Source of the DNA: Dyella sp. 2HG41-7
Lineage (GTDB): Bacteria; Pseudomonadota; Gammaproteobacteria; Xanthomonadales; Rhodanobacteraceae
Length of the DNA: 64,000 nucleotides
Assembly: GCF_021390675.1 (NCBI RefSeq)
Contig: NZ_JAJEJV010000004.1
Span: forward strand, 2,542,001 to 2,606,000
Reading direction: 5' to 3'
Made by a program: the position numbers and the translations under genes. Each line of letters starts with the position of its first letter. Position 1 is the stretch's first letter. The notes below the pieces were generated by a model, which was given only the letters and a program-made list of their open reading frames with translations, was not told where the DNA came from and ran no database searches. This document shows positions 1-9,257 of the stretch, in pieces.

Positions 1-79
1 ACAGCGCGTACGCGCTGAAAAGAATCGCCACGACCACGACAACGCCAATAAGCCTGATTAGCAGGCGTCCTATTTTCAT
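1..79 (-). CDS. N-terminus of a membrane-anchored protein (partial), third gene of the ior-like operon
   Basis: The first 26 codons of a minus-strand gene are visible; the rest lies outside the window. The ATG overlaps the TGA of the molybdopterin subunit gene in an ATGA junction, so the two are almost certainly translationally coupled. The visible residues begin MKIGRLLIRLIGVVVVV and continue as one hydrophobic stretch, which fits an uncleaved anchor or a signal sequence. In related iorAB-type operons this position is often taken by a cytochrome c that receives the electrons. That identity is an inference; no CXXCH motif lies within the visible part. Confidence 0.6.
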   Translation of the reverse strand, partial: MKIGRLLIRLIGVVVVVAILFSAYAL

Positions 80-2361
80 GACACCCTCCCTGCTTGCGGA
101 GCGATATCGGCGGGAGCATTGCTCTCTGGCGAAACGGCCGACAGCACGGCTTTGAGGGCATCCTTGTCTTGCACCAGCATCGACGTATCGATCGGCAATT
201 GCCTGATACGCACGCCCGTGGCTGCAAATATCGCATTCGTCAGCGCGGGCATCGCCATCACCGTGCCAGTTTCGCCAATACCGCCGGGCTGTTCTTTGCT
301 CGGCACAATATGCACTTCGATCGGCGGCGTCTGGTTGATGCGCATAACGCGGTAGTCGTTGAAATTGCGCTGCACGACGGCGCCCTGCTTCAGCGTAATG
401 CCGCTATAAAGCGCCGCGCTCCAGCCAAACACCAAGCCGCCCTGAATTTGCGCCTCGACCGTATTCGGATTAATCACCGTGCCGCAATCGACCGCCGCGA
501 CGGCGCGCTTGAGGCTGATCTCACCTTGCGGCGACACTTCGACATCGACGATCACGCACAGATAACTGCCGAAAGGCGCCGCGAGCGCGATGCCGCGTCC
601 TTGCCGCGCAGGCAGCGCTCCCTGTCCCCAGCCCGCTTTTTGCGTCGCCAGATCGAGCACGCCGCGCACGCGTGGATCGTTACCCAACATATCGCGGCGA
701 TAACTCACCGGATCTTGTCCAGCCGCGTGCGCGAGTTCGTCCACAAAGCTCTCGACCACAAACACGTTATGCGTGGGACCGACGCCCCGCCACCAGCCAA
801 CCTTCATGCCTTCCGGAAAATCGTGTCGCACCCATTCGGAGCGTAAATTGGGAATGTTGTACGGCAACTCCGCCGCGCATTCGACCAAGTCGGGATCGAG
901 TCCATTCTTGCCCATGGCGACAGGCGCGAACGAAGCCAACACCGATGCGCCCGTCGTGCGATCGATCCAAGCTTGCGGCTTGCCCTTGTCGTCGACCGTC
1001 GCCGAAATGCGGTCGTAATACGCCGGACGATAGCAATCCTGCGCAATATCTTCTTCGCGCGTCCAGATCACCTTGATCGGATAATCGACCTGCTTGGCGA
1101 ACGCGACCGCCTGCCCCACCGATTCTTCAAATAGGCGCCGCCCGAAAGCGCCGCCGATGTATTGATTGTTGACAGTGATTTTTTCCGGCGGCAGTCCCGT
1201 TACCTTCGCCGCGATATCCGCGCAGCGCGCCACGACTTGCGAGCCCACCCAGATTTCACAGCTGTCGGGTTGAACGTGCACGAGCGTGTTGATGGGTTCC
1301 ATCGGCGCATGCGCGAGCAGCGGAAGCTGATAGGTCGCCGAGATCGTTTTTCCTTTCACGTCATCCGGGTGACCGATTTCTTTCGCCACGATGGGCGTGC
1401 CGTGCTCGGAAGCATTCGCCAGATCGGCGAACATCTGCTCCGTGGTGAAGTTTGCGTTGACGCCACGATCCCATTGGATATCCAGCGCATCGAGCCCCAA
1501 TTTCGCTGCCCAAAAATGCTCGCCGACCACGGCAACTGCATTGTCGATCTTCAATACTTTGACGACGCCAGGGATGCGAAGCGCGCGTGCATCGTCGACC
1601 GAGACGACACGACCGCCAAAGGCGGGACATGCACGCACGGTGGCGATCTTCATGCCGGGCACGCGCACATCCATACCAAATTGCAGCGAACCGTCCACTT
1701 TGCCGGGCGTGTCCACGCGGCGCAGCGATTTGCCGATCAGCTGAAAATCCTTGGGGTCTTTCAACGGCGCTTTCGACGGCGGCGTCACCTTTGCCGCGGC
1801 GTCGACAAGCTCACCATAGTGCAGCGTGCGGCCGGTCGGCGCATGTGTCACCACACCTCGCGCCACAGTGCATTGCGCCGGATCGACTTTCCAACGTTGC
1901 GCGGCTGCGTTGACCAACATATAGCGCGCCGCAGCGCCGGCATCGCGCATCGACGTCCAGCAATAGCGGACGGTTGTCGATCCGCCCGTGGCCTGCTCGC
2001 CCAACAAAGGATTCGTATAAAGCTTGCGATCCGGTGGCGCGTGTTCGACGGTGATTTGATCCAGCCCGACATCCAACTCTTCGGCCAACAGCGTCGCCTG
2101 CGCGGTGTAAACACCCTGCCCCATCTCCACATTCGGCATCACCACGTGAACGCTGCCGTCATCGCCCACGCGCACGAACGCGTTGGGCGCAAAGAGAGGA
2201 TGATTTTCATCCATGCGCGCGCCGTTGCTCATTCCCCAAACGCGACTGGCGCCGCCAAGCCACATAAAGGCCACCACCAAACCGCCACGCTTGAGCATTT
2301 CACGGCGCGAAGGGCTTTGCAGATCGACCTCATCATGAGCGTGATGAATAGGTGAAGTCAT
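76..2361 (-). CDS. Xanthine dehydrogenase-family molybdopterin-binding large subunit (IorB-like)
   Basis: 761 residues, the length of the single-chain large subunits of the isoquinoline 1-oxidoreductase / aldehyde oxidase type. These enzymes hydroxylate N-heterocycles or aldehydes at a molybdenum cofactor and pass electrons to a two-[2Fe-2S] partner, which is encoded 44 bases upstream. A twin-arginine signal, SRREMLK at residues 18-24 followed by a hydrophobic stretch, predicts folded export to the periplasm. The family motif GGAFGRR is present mid-protein and GGIGETGT near the C-terminus. The ATG is preceded by the partner gene in the same orientation and the stop overlaps the next gene. The substrate cannot be told from sequence. 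The operon lacks an FAD subunit, as expected for this subgroup. Confidence 0.9.
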   Translation of the reverse strand: MTSPIHHAHDEVDLQSPSRREMLKRGGLVVAFMWLGGASRVWGMSNGARMDENHPLFAPNAFVRVGDDGSVHVVMPNVEMGQGVYTAQATLLAEELDVGLDQITVEHAPPDRKLYTNPLLGEQATGGSTTVRYCWTSMRDAGAAARYMLVNAAAQRWKVDPAQCTVARGVVTHAPTGRTLHYGELVDAAAKVTPPSKAPLKDPKDFQLIGKSLRRVDTPGKVDGSLQFGMDVRVPGMKIATVRACPAFGGRVVSVDDARALRIPGVVKVLKIDNAVAVVGEHFWAAKLGLDALDIQWDRGVNANFTTEQMFADLANASEHGTPIVAKEIGHPDDVKGKTISATYQLPLLAHAPMEPINTLVHVQPDSCEIWVGSQVVARCADIAAKVTGLPPEKITVNNQYIGGAFGRRLFEESVGQAVAFAKQVDYPIKVIWTREEDIAQDCYRPAYYDRISATVDDKGKPQAWIDRTTGASVLASFAPVAMGKNGLDPDLVECAAELPYNIPNLRSEWVRHDFPEGMKVGWWRGVGPTHNVFVVESFVDELAHAAGQDPVSYRRDMLGNDPRVRGVLDLATQKAGWGQGALPARQGRGIALAAPFGSYLCVIVDVEVSPQGEISLKRAVAAVDCGTVINPNTVEAQIQGGLVFGWSAALYSGITLKQGAVVQRNFNDYRVMRINQTPPIEVHIVPSKEQPGGIGETGTVMAMPALTNAIFAATGVRIRQLPIDTSMLVQDKDALKAVLSAVSPESNAPADIAPQAGRVS

Positions 2362-2405
2362 GACAGTCTCTCGATCGATAATCGATTAACGCGACAGTCG
2401 CGCGA

Positions 2406-2885
2406 TTAGACGATGGTTTGCGGCAACGTAGCCTGCCCCGTTGCAGCCTGCTTGATCGCCGCACGGATGCGCACATACGTGCCACAGCGGCACAAATTGC
2501 CGGCCATGGCGGTGTCGATATCCGCATCGCTCGGTGTGGGTTTCTGGGCAAGCAACGCCGTCGCGGACATGATTTGTCCGGCCTGGCAATAGCCGCACTG
2601 CGCCACCTCGATACCCAGCCACGCCTGCTGCACGCGCTTGCCGATATCCGTGGCGCCGATGCCTTCGATCGTAGTGATTTTCTTGCCCACCGCCCCGGCC
2701 ACCGGCAACACGCACGAACGCACGGATGCACCGTCCAGATGTACGGTGCACGCGCCGCATTGGGCCATGCCACAACCGAATTTTGTGCCGGTCAAACCGA
2801 TGACATCGCGCAACACCCACAACAATGGCGTGTCGTCGGGAACGTCGACCGAATAAGGCTTATCGTTTACGGTCAAGGACAACAT
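2406..2885 (-). CDS. Two-[2Fe-2S] ferredoxin-like small subunit (IorA-like)
   Basis: 159 residues, the usual size for the small electron-transfer subunit of molybdenum hydroxylases. The plant-type ferredoxin domain carries C38, C43, C46 and C58 (motif CGMAQCGAC). The helical second domain carries C97, C100, C132 and C134 (motifs CGYC and CRCG). All eight cluster ligands are present. It has no signal peptide and probably travels to the periplasm with its Tat-bearing partner, encoded immediately downstream on the same strand. It should shuttle electrons from the molybdopterin centre to a membrane cytochrome. Confidence 0.93.
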   Translation of the reverse strand: MLSLTVNDKPYSVDVPDDTPLLWVLRDVIGLTGTKFGCGMAQCGACTVHLDGASVRSCVLPVAGAVGKKITTIEGIGATDIGKRVQQAWLGIEVAQCGYCQAGQIMSATALLAQKPTPSDADIDTAMAGNLCRCGTYVRIRAAIKQAATGQATLPQTIV

Positions 2886-3143
2886 GAATGCCTCGGCGCT
2901 TCAGCGAGGGAAACACGTGGGACCTGGCGCAGTCCGGTCCCGGTCAAATCCATACAGATGGTTGTATACCAAATGACGCCGTCAGACAAACATAATTAAT
3001 CCGCGCAGCGATAAACGACACGCGCAAACAATAAGCTGGATTATTTCGCAGATCGGCGGATTGGCTAATTGTTTCGATATTCGATAATCGCCCAACGCGT
3101 CGCCTCGGGGCGCGTGAATCTGGCGAATATAGCCGCACGCTCC

Positions 3144-3989
3144 CTAGACAATCGGCACCTGACTGATATTGTTCTTCGGATCCATCCAGAACGATTCGTT
3201 GACGAAACGCCCGAATATTTCGCGCGGCAAGACGGATGCACGTTCGACCGGCTCGACCTTAGGGCGCACCGTGTGCAAACCGGGCATGCCGACGCGGGCG
3301 TCGAACTCGTCCGCTTGATAAGCGATGTGGTCGAAATCGTGTTCGAACCAGGGTTCGCCGATAAATTGATAAACCGCACGCATGGCCGCTGCCGGATTGC
3401 GCACCAGGCTTTCGTAGGTCAGCAGCATCAAGTGACCCGGCGCATATTGGCCGTAGAACGCATCCTTGGTCGCCTGGAAAGCAAAACCCACCATGCCGCG
3501 CGGATCGGTCAACGCCTCGATGCGCGAATACACCGTGGTGTTGGTGTCGAATCGAAATACCTTGCTTACGCCGACCGGTTGCTTTCGCACCAGCCGTTCC
3601 ATGCTGTCCAGCACCCAGGACAATTGGCGCACGCAAGCGATGACTTTCGCTTGCGGAAATAGCATATCGAGCAACTGCATCCGGCTGCACCACAACCGAC
3701 TGGTGTCGAAGACGAGGCTCGCGTCGCCGTAACCTTCATAGAAGTTCTCAACGAGACCGCGCAGCATCGCGACGCGTTGCTCGTCGGAGACGTCGAACGA
3801 AAAATCGTTTTTGCTGCTCGCCTCGGCGATCACCACGCCCATGATGTCGGCAAGCGGGCTGGTCATACCGGCGCGAAAACGCGGATTTTGATTGAGGATG
3901 GCGGCCAGCAGCGTGCTGCCCGCGCGCGGCATACCCGAAATGAAATGGAATTTTCGAGCGGGCTTCGCGATCTCGGATGCAGCTGGCAT
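3144..3989 (-). CDS. Sulfotransferase family protein (paralogue 1)
   Basis: 281 residues. The PAPS 5'-phosphosulfate-binding loop PRAGSTLL lies at residues 21-28, directly after the first beta strand (FHFISGM). A second conserved block, VIACVRQLSWVLDS, matches the 3'-phosphate-binding region. The protein should transfer sulfate from PAPS to an unknown acceptor in the cytoplasm. The start is supported by an AGGAG Shine-Dalgarno sequence just upstream. It lies 42 bases after the LacI gene in the same direction with no visible terminator, so it may be the last gene of the glucosamine operon. A clear paralogue lies at 30856-31668, where nearly every motif aligns. The acceptor is unknown. Confidence 0.85.
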   Translation of the reverse strand: MPAASEIAKPARKFHFISGMPRAGSTLLAAILNQNPRFRAGMTSPLADIMGVVIAEASSKNDFSFDVSDEQRVAMLRGLVENFYEGYGDASLVFDTSRLWCSRMQLLDMLFPQAKVIACVRQLSWVLDSMERLVRKQPVGVSKVFRFDTNTTVYSRIEALTDPRGMVGFAFQATKDAFYGQYAPGHLMLLTYESLVRNPAAAMRAVYQFIGEPWFEHDFDHIAYQADEFDARVGMPGLHTVRPKVEPVERASVLPREIFGRFVNESFWMDPKNNISQVPIV

Positions 3990-4031
3990 GCGGACACTCT
4001 CCTCTGGATCGATGCGGTCGATGGTACGCGA

Positions 4032-5045
4032 TCAGGGCTGCGGTGTCGGCGCCGTGGATGCGCGGATGCACATTTTGTAGTCGACCTCCACCATTCTGGC
4101 CTCCCCTTTGTTGAGCACGCGCAGAAACAGCTCCTGCGTGGCGCGTCGCCCCATTTCGCGCACAGGCTGGTGGATAGTGGTGAGCGGCGGCCACACTTGC
4201 GTCGCGATCGTCGTATCGTCGAATCCGCAAATGGACATGTCCCGCGGGATCGACACGCCCGCTTCCGCGGCGGCCCAGATCGCGCCGACGGCCATATCGT
4301 CGTCGGCCGCAAAGATGGCGGTAGGCCGATGCGGCAAGGCCAGCAATTGACGCATCGCCTCCACACCCGACTCGAACGAAAATCGACCTTGCACCATGTA
4401 CGCGGGTTCTTCTTTCAGCCCGGCGCGTTCGAGGCCATCCCGATAACCCGCCAAGCGCCAGATGCCGGCGCCATGTTCCGGATCGCCGAGGATATGTGCG
4501 ATACGGCGATGACCCAGCGATACCAAATGCGCCACCATCGCCGCCGCCGCTTCGCGCTCGCGCAACATCACTCCGATGGAGTCTTCAGGTTCGCGCGGCG
4601 CAATCGACGCGAACGGCACGCCGTTCTTGTGCAGGCATTCCAGCAATTGCGGATGATCCGTGATCGGCGGCGTAAGAATCAGTCCGTCGGGCTGATGTCG
4701 CGACAGAATGTCTTCGACCCGCTCCACGAAATCCGGCGCCGTCGAAACCAGCGGCTGCACCATCATGCTGTAATGCTGCGCCTCGCACGCCTCCAGCACG
4801 CCCGCCTGCACTTCCATGATGTAGCTCGGCGAACGGTTGTCGTACAGCAGGCCGATCATAAAAGATCGGTTCGCCGCCAGACTGCGCGCCGACATCAGCG
4901 GCTTATAGTTGAGCGAAGCGACCGCGGATAGCACGCGTTCGCGCATGGACGCGCTCACGTTCGGATCGTTGTTGAGCACCCGCGAAATGGTTTTTTTCGA
5001 CGTCCCCACGGTACGGGCGACATCGCTGATGGTCACACGCGTCAT
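4032..5045 (-). CDS. LacI-family transcriptional regulator
   Basis: 337 residues, the full length of the family. Residues 4-25 form the LacI helix-turn-helix (TISDVARTVGTSKKTISRVL), followed by the hinge and a periplasmic-binding-protein-like effector domain ending with the typical FDDTTIATQVWPPLTTI block. It lies 16 bases after the GH2 gene in the same direction, so it is probably the local repressor. Its likely target is the CG-centred palindrome at 13672-13687 in front of the glucokinase gene, and its likely effector is an amino sugar or sugar phosphate. Target and effector are inferred from position, not shown. Confidence 0.92.
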   Translation of the reverse strand: MTRVTISDVARTVGTSKKTISRVLNNDPNVSASMRERVLSAVASLNYKPLMSARSLAANRSFMIGLLYDNRSPSYIMEVQAGVLEACEAQHYSMMVQPLVSTAPDFVERVEDILSRHQPDGLILTPPITDHPQLLECLHKNGVPFASIAPREPEDSIGVMLREREAAAAMVAHLVSLGHRRIAHILGDPEHGAGIWRLAGYRDGLERAGLKEEPAYMVQGRFSFESGVEAMRQLLALPHRPTAIFAADDDMAVGAIWAAAEAGVSIPRDMSICGFDDTTIATQVWPPLTTIHQPVREMGRRATQELFLRVLNKGEARMVEVDYKMCIRASTAPTPQP

Positions 5046-5061
5046 GCAAATCCAGCCTGAT

Positions 5062-7779
5062 TTATGGAGTCTTTTCCTGCGAAGCGTCCTTCCGGCGCGC
5101 GACGGACACCGGCACGCTTTGGGTGGGAACGTTCCAACCGCTCACCTCGATGACCGGCGGCGCGTTCCCCTCCTCCGCAATATGCGCCGTCAGAGTAAGC
5201 GATTCGCCTGGCCAGAGTGTGACGTCATTGTCGCTCCATAGGACAGGCAGCGCGAGATTGCCGTCGGCGCGCCTGATGGAGACGTGCTGGAAAAGCGCCA
5301 TAGACTTGGACCATGCGGGCAACGTTAGCGTGACGGTCACCACATTGCCGCGATCCTCGTGCTCAATCGTCGCGCTCACCTCGGTTTTCTCGCCCGGCAA
5401 CGACTGTAATGCGGTCAGATCCGCATAGTGCGTCACGGGCGTGAGATACCAGTTCGAATGAGCCCAGTCGAGCGTGTCGGGCTGGGTGGAAAGCCAGTAC
5501 ACGTTGCGGCTCACCGGCTTTTCGTCGGCGGAAACAAGTTCAAGCTCGACGAAGTAAGTCCGCGACAAATCGCCCAGCGCCGGCAGCGTTTCCAGCTGCC
5601 GCGTGTGATTGCCTTCGAGATCGATGCCATGCAGTTTTTTCTCGTAACGTACGCTGCCATCCAAGTTACGCATGCGGATGGTTACCTGCAAACCGTGCTC
5701 GTCGGTGAGTGTCTGATTGACGAGCAAGATCGCGCGCGTGTCATACGAATATTGGATATGCACCGGCTCGTTGGCTTTTTTGGCGCCAAAATACGCGCCG
5801 GCCGGATTCATAAAGTAATCGTACAAATGCCAATGCAACGATGGCCACGCGTTGTTGAGCATCCAATAGATCACGCCCGTCGATGGATTCTCCGCATCCA
5901 TGTGTGCGTTGAACGCCTCAAACTGTGCACGCACGTTATCGTAGTTTTCGAGTTGGGCTTTGGCAACGTAATCCGCGAGATTTTTGGGCGCGCCATAGCG
6001 CGCGGCCAGTGCCGTATCGAAGTCATCGATACGCGAAAACGGCGACCAGGCGGCAGAAGCGTGATACTGCCGCACTTGCGGATATCTCCACAGCGCTTCC
6101 AGCTCCTGCGGCGAAAGCATGCGCGTCAAATCTTCCAAACGTGGAATATCGGCGCCAGCGCTGACTTCGGAATCGAAGCCGAACGCGCCGCCCAGTTTGT
6201 CGGCGTACCAGTATGCCGGCGGAATCCAAGCGTAAGGTCCGGCCATCTTCATGCCGGATGGGCCGGTTTCTGCCGTACCTTGATCCGATGCCGCGGCGAC
6301 GATTGGTGTCGGCCAGTCTTCCGCATGCAAGGTATCGACGTACATTTTCGCGATATTCGCAGGCGGCGCATTGTCGCTGCCGATCAAGAAACCGATGACC
6401 GACGGATGATTGCGCAACAGACGGGCCTCGCTCGACATGGAATCTTTCGCAACTTGTTCGTCTTCGGCGCTCCATGGCGAGCCTCCCGTTTTGGCGGCAG
6501 ATTCCCATTTATCGCAGCATTCCCAGCCGGCCAAGATCATGATGCCATAGCGGTCGGCGAGGTCGTAGAAGCGCTCGTTTTCCAACTTGCCTTCACTGCG
6601 GATCGTGTTGAGGCCGAGATTTTGAACGTAGCGAAATTCGGCCTCCATGCGCTTGGGATCGTCGCGCAAAAACATATCCGGCGCCCAACCACCGCCGCGA
6701 ATCAGGATCGGCTTGCCGTTGACGAAAAACTGGCGATAGCCCTGCTTGGTCAGTTGCGATGTAACGCTGCGTATGCCAAATCTGGCTTCGACCTTGTCGG
6801 ACGTTGCGCCGTCTACGGTGGCGGTCATCTGCAAGGAATACATGGGGTGATCGCCCATGCCAATCGGCCACCAGATTTTCGGATGACTCAGATTAAGAGC
6901 TGCGTCAGTGCGCGGTGTAAACGCAACGGTCTGCGTCTCGTTGGGAGCGAGGTGAATCGTCTTGTGCAGCGAAACGCCTGCGACCACGCCGGTAATGGTC
7001 GTCTCGCGCGCCACCGCATCGAGGTTTTGCGCTTCCACCTTCACGGCTAGTGCAACATTTGAGAGATCCGGCAACGACAGCGTCGATGTCACGTGCGGAA
7101 AGCGCAGCGCCACCGGCCCGGTTTGCACGATATCGACGCCGCGCCATGGACCCATATTGTTGTCAGGCGGCGTTGGATTCCAGTCAACCCAACCGATCGA
7201 AAGGCTTCTCCTCGGATCGCCCGGATGCACGCTTAGCGCAAGAACATTGGAGCCGGCACGCACCCATGGCGTTACATCGAAGTCATGCACGGGATAGGCA
7301 CCGGCGACATTTGCGTGATCGGCCACAAGGTGTCCGTTTACCCACACATCGGCGCTCGCGATCATGCCGTTGGTGCGCAGCAACGTGTGCGCACCGCGGG
7401 GTGTTTCGGCAAGTGTGAATTCCGTGCGATACCACCACGGATTCACAAACAAGTTGCCGCTGGCGTCGGGCACCTGCACCGCCTGCAGGTTGTCGCTGTA
7501 GAACTCATCCTTGTACGTACCGTTTTCCAGCAGACCAGCCATCACCGTGGCGCGGCCACTTACCGAATACCATCCATCGGTGGAAAAACCAGCTTTGGAA
7601 ATCTCCGCGCCGCTTTGCTGCGCTTTGTCACTGGATTGAATTTGCCAATGGGCGATGGCGGTAATGGAACCCGCGCGCTCGTGGACTTGCGTGGACTCGG
7701 AACCAGCATCAGCAAGAGCAAGTGGCGCACTTACCAGCGCAACCATCGCCATCAACAGCGGTTTGAAAACGATTCGCAT
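5062..7779 (-). CDS. GH2 exo-beta-D-glucosaminidase-like secreted enzyme (CsxA type)
   Basis: 905 residues from the chosen ATG (MRIVFKPLLMAM), which gives a clean signal peptide ending near ALA. An upstream in-frame ATG at 7791 would overlap the permease gene and has no spaced ribosome site. Sugar-binding, immunoglobulin-like and TIM-barrel domains follow in GH2 order. The acid/base position carries Asp in IGSDNAPP (D469 in this numbering) instead of the Glu of ordinary beta-galactosidases and mannosidases, and the nucleophile is the Glu of GFDSEVSAG (E538). The block WMLNNAWPSLHWHLYDYF is also shared with actinomycete exo-chitosanases. This Asp/Glu pair defines the exo-glucosaminidase subfamily, so release of GlcN from chitosan ends is the best call; a beta-mannosidase role is less likely. 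Confidence 0.85.
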   Translation of the reverse strand: MRIVFKPLLMAMVALVSAPLALADAGSESTQVHERAGSITAIAHWQIQSSDKAQQSGAEISKAGFSTDGWYSVSGRATVMAGLLENGTYKDEFYSDNLQAVQVPDASGNLFVNPWWYRTEFTLAETPRGAHTLLRTNGMIASADVWVNGHLVADHANVAGAYPVHDFDVTPWVRAGSNVLALSVHPGDPRRSLSIGWVDWNPTPPDNNMGPWRGVDIVQTGPVALRFPHVTSTLSLPDLSNVALAVKVEAQNLDAVARETTITGVVAGVSLHKTIHLAPNETQTVAFTPRTDAALNLSHPKIWWPIGMGDHPMYSLQMTATVDGATSDKVEARFGIRSVTSQLTKQGYRQFFVNGKPILIRGGGWAPDMFLRDDPKRMEAEFRYVQNLGLNTIRSEGKLENERFYDLADRYGIMILAGWECCDKWESAAKTGGSPWSAEDEQVAKDSMSSEARLLRNHPSVIGFLIGSDNAPPANIAKMYVDTLHAEDWPTPIVAAASDQGTAETGPSGMKMAGPYAWIPPAYWYADKLGGAFGFDSEVSAGADIPRLEDLTRMLSPQELEALWRYPQVRQYHASAAWSPFSRIDDFDTALAARYGAPKNLADYVAKAQLENYDNVRAQFEAFNAHMDAENPSTGVIYWMLNNAWPSLHWHLYDYFMNPAGAYFGAKKANEPVHIQYSYDTRAILLVNQTLTDEHGLQVTIRMRNLDGSVRYEKKLHGIDLEGNHTRQLETLPALGDLSRTYFVELELVSADEKPVSRNVYWLSTQPDTLDWAHSNWYLTPVTHYADLTALQSLPGEKTEVSATIEHEDRGNVVTVTLTLPAWSKSMALFQHVSIRRADGNLALPVLWSDNDVTLWPGESLTLTAHIAEEGNAPPVIEVSGWNVPTQSVPVSVARRKDASQEKTP

Positions 7780-7783
7780 GGCG

Positions 7784-9172
7784 TCAGTCATTCTCAAGAT
7801 AGGCTTCGCGAATTTCCACCGGCGCAAACGGCCAAGACCGATTGATCTTGGCCCAGATCGCAAACACCGCCAGGCCCACGGCTATCCACGCGCCAGACAG
7901 AATCAGCGACATCGCCGACGCCGACACGTAGACATAAATCCAACCCAACAGCGCAATCGCGCACGGCACCGGATACAACCACTGCTTGTACGGACGATAG
8001 AGCGTCGGCTGGCGTTTACGCAGCACCACCAATGCAGCGATCTGCGCGATGGACTGCACGATAATCGTGGCGGCGAGAAGCATATTGATGACTTCGGTCA
8101 AATCGAAAAACGTGCCTATCGCCGTCACCACGCCCATCGTCAGCAAGGCCACATGCGGAAACCCGTGTTTCGCATGCAACTTGCCGAACACGGACAAGAA
8201 GACTTTTTCGTGCGCCGCCTGAAACGGTACCCGTGAACCGCCCAAGAGCCCGGCGAACACCGACGCAAACGCCGTCACGATGATAAGGATTGTCATGACC
8301 GAAGCGGCCATATGTCCCCAGCTATGCTCCACCACCAGCGACGCCACCGATTGCGATTGCGCGATTTGTTGCCACGGCACGACGCCAAGCACGCTGATAT
8401 TGAGCGTGAGATACACAATCATCATTGCGATCACCGAAATGATGATCGACCCGGGCATGGTTCGCCCCGGATTGCGCAATTCGTCGCCCATGTACGCCGT
8501 GGTGAAATAACCGAGGTAGTCGTAGATGCCGATGATCAGCCCCGCGCCAAGCCCCACGAAGAAGTGACCGCCGAATACATTGGCCGGATACGCAAATGCG
8601 AAGCTTGAATGAAAATCCGAAAAGCCCGCCGCTGACACGCCTATCACCGAGAGCAACATAATGACCCACAGCGCGATCGTCATCGTGCGAATCGATTCGA
8701 TGCGTCGGTACAACAGCAAGGTAACGATGCCGGTGGACACAAGGCTGATCAGGTGCACCTGCCACCAGCCCAAATGCGGAAAGAAGAACTCCAAATATTC
8801 GACCATGCCGATAATGCCGGTCGACATCAGCAACGGTATTGTCAATAACACCGTCCAGATAAATAGAAATGGCATCAACTTGCCGGTGCGATATTGGAAC
8901 GCCTCGCGCAAGTAAACATACGTTCCACCCGAACCGGGCATCGCGGCGCCCAACTCCGCCCAGACCATACCGTCCGCTACTGCAAGGATGGCGCCGGCAA
9001 TCCAACCCAACACCGCCTGCGGTCCACCCATGGTGGCAACCATGATCGGAATCGTGATGAACGGCCCGATGCCGCACATCTGGGTCATATTGATCGCCGT
9101 TCCCGAGAACAGGCCGATGGAACGGCGGAAATCGCCTTCGCGGGTGGAACGTGTGGATTGGGAGTCCAGCAT
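7784..9172 (-). CDS. APC-superfamily permease, possible glucosamine or amino-acid carrier
   Basis: 462 residues with about twelve hydrophobic segments. The start has the family's GIGPFITIP and GMVWAELGAAMPGSGGTYVYLREAF blocks, where the first helix is broken and binds substrate amine groups. The stop lies 5 bases before the GH2 start, so the two genes are tightly coupled. By family it should be an inner-membrane proton-coupled amino-acid transporter. No other inner-membrane sugar carrier is present in the operon, and the linked enzyme releases glucosamine, which carries a free amine. A glucosamine-uptake role is therefore plausible but is inference only. Confidence 0.85.
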   Translation of the reverse strand: MLDSQSTRSTREGDFRRSIGLFSGTAINMTQMCGIGPFITIPIMVATMGGPQAVLGWIAGAILAVADGMVWAELGAAMPGSGGTYVYLREAFQYRTGKLMPFLFIWTVLLTIPLLMSTGIIGMVEYLEFFFPHLGWWQVHLISLVSTGIVTLLLYRRIESIRTMTIALWVIMLLSVIGVSAAGFSDFHSSFAFAYPANVFGGHFFVGLGAGLIIGIYDYLGYFTTAYMGDELRNPGRTMPGSIIISVIAMMIVYLTLNISVLGVVPWQQIAQSQSVASLVVEHSWGHMAASVMTILIIVTAFASVFAGLLGGSRVPFQAAHEKVFLSVFGKLHAKHGFPHVALLTMGVVTAIGTFFDLTEVINMLLAATIIVQSIAQIAALVVLRKRQPTLYRPYKQWLYPVPCAIALLGWIYVYVSASAMSLILSGAWIAVGLAVFAIWAKINRSWPFAPVEIREAYLEND

Positions 9173-9207
9173 GTCAGCCTTATTGTTGATCAGAGTTGGA
9201 CTTACCC

Positions 9208-9239
9208 GACGTCATTCCGGTCTTCGCCGGAATGACGTC
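9208..9239. repeat. REP-like hairpin between receptor and permease genes
   Basis: Arms GACGTCATTCCGG and CCGGAATGACGTC form a perfect 13-bp stem around TCTTCG, a tetraloop-like sequence. There is no following T-run on either strand, so it is not a classical terminator. CATTCCGGC-type palindromes are dispersed extragenic repeats in many proteobacteria. Its position inside an operon suggests mRNA stabilisation or partial attenuation. Confidence 0.75.
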
Positions 9240-9257
9240 TCGCTTTGAAATTACATC

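Noticed and set aside
2962-2972. GntR-like TTGTATACCAA site upstream of the ior genes
   Set aside because: The symmetry is broken by one base and the spacing does not match a known FadR or UxuR site.
5428-7050. 540-codon plus-strand open frame
   Set aside because: It lies antisense to the GH2 gene, has Arg/His-rich shadow composition and no recognisable motif.
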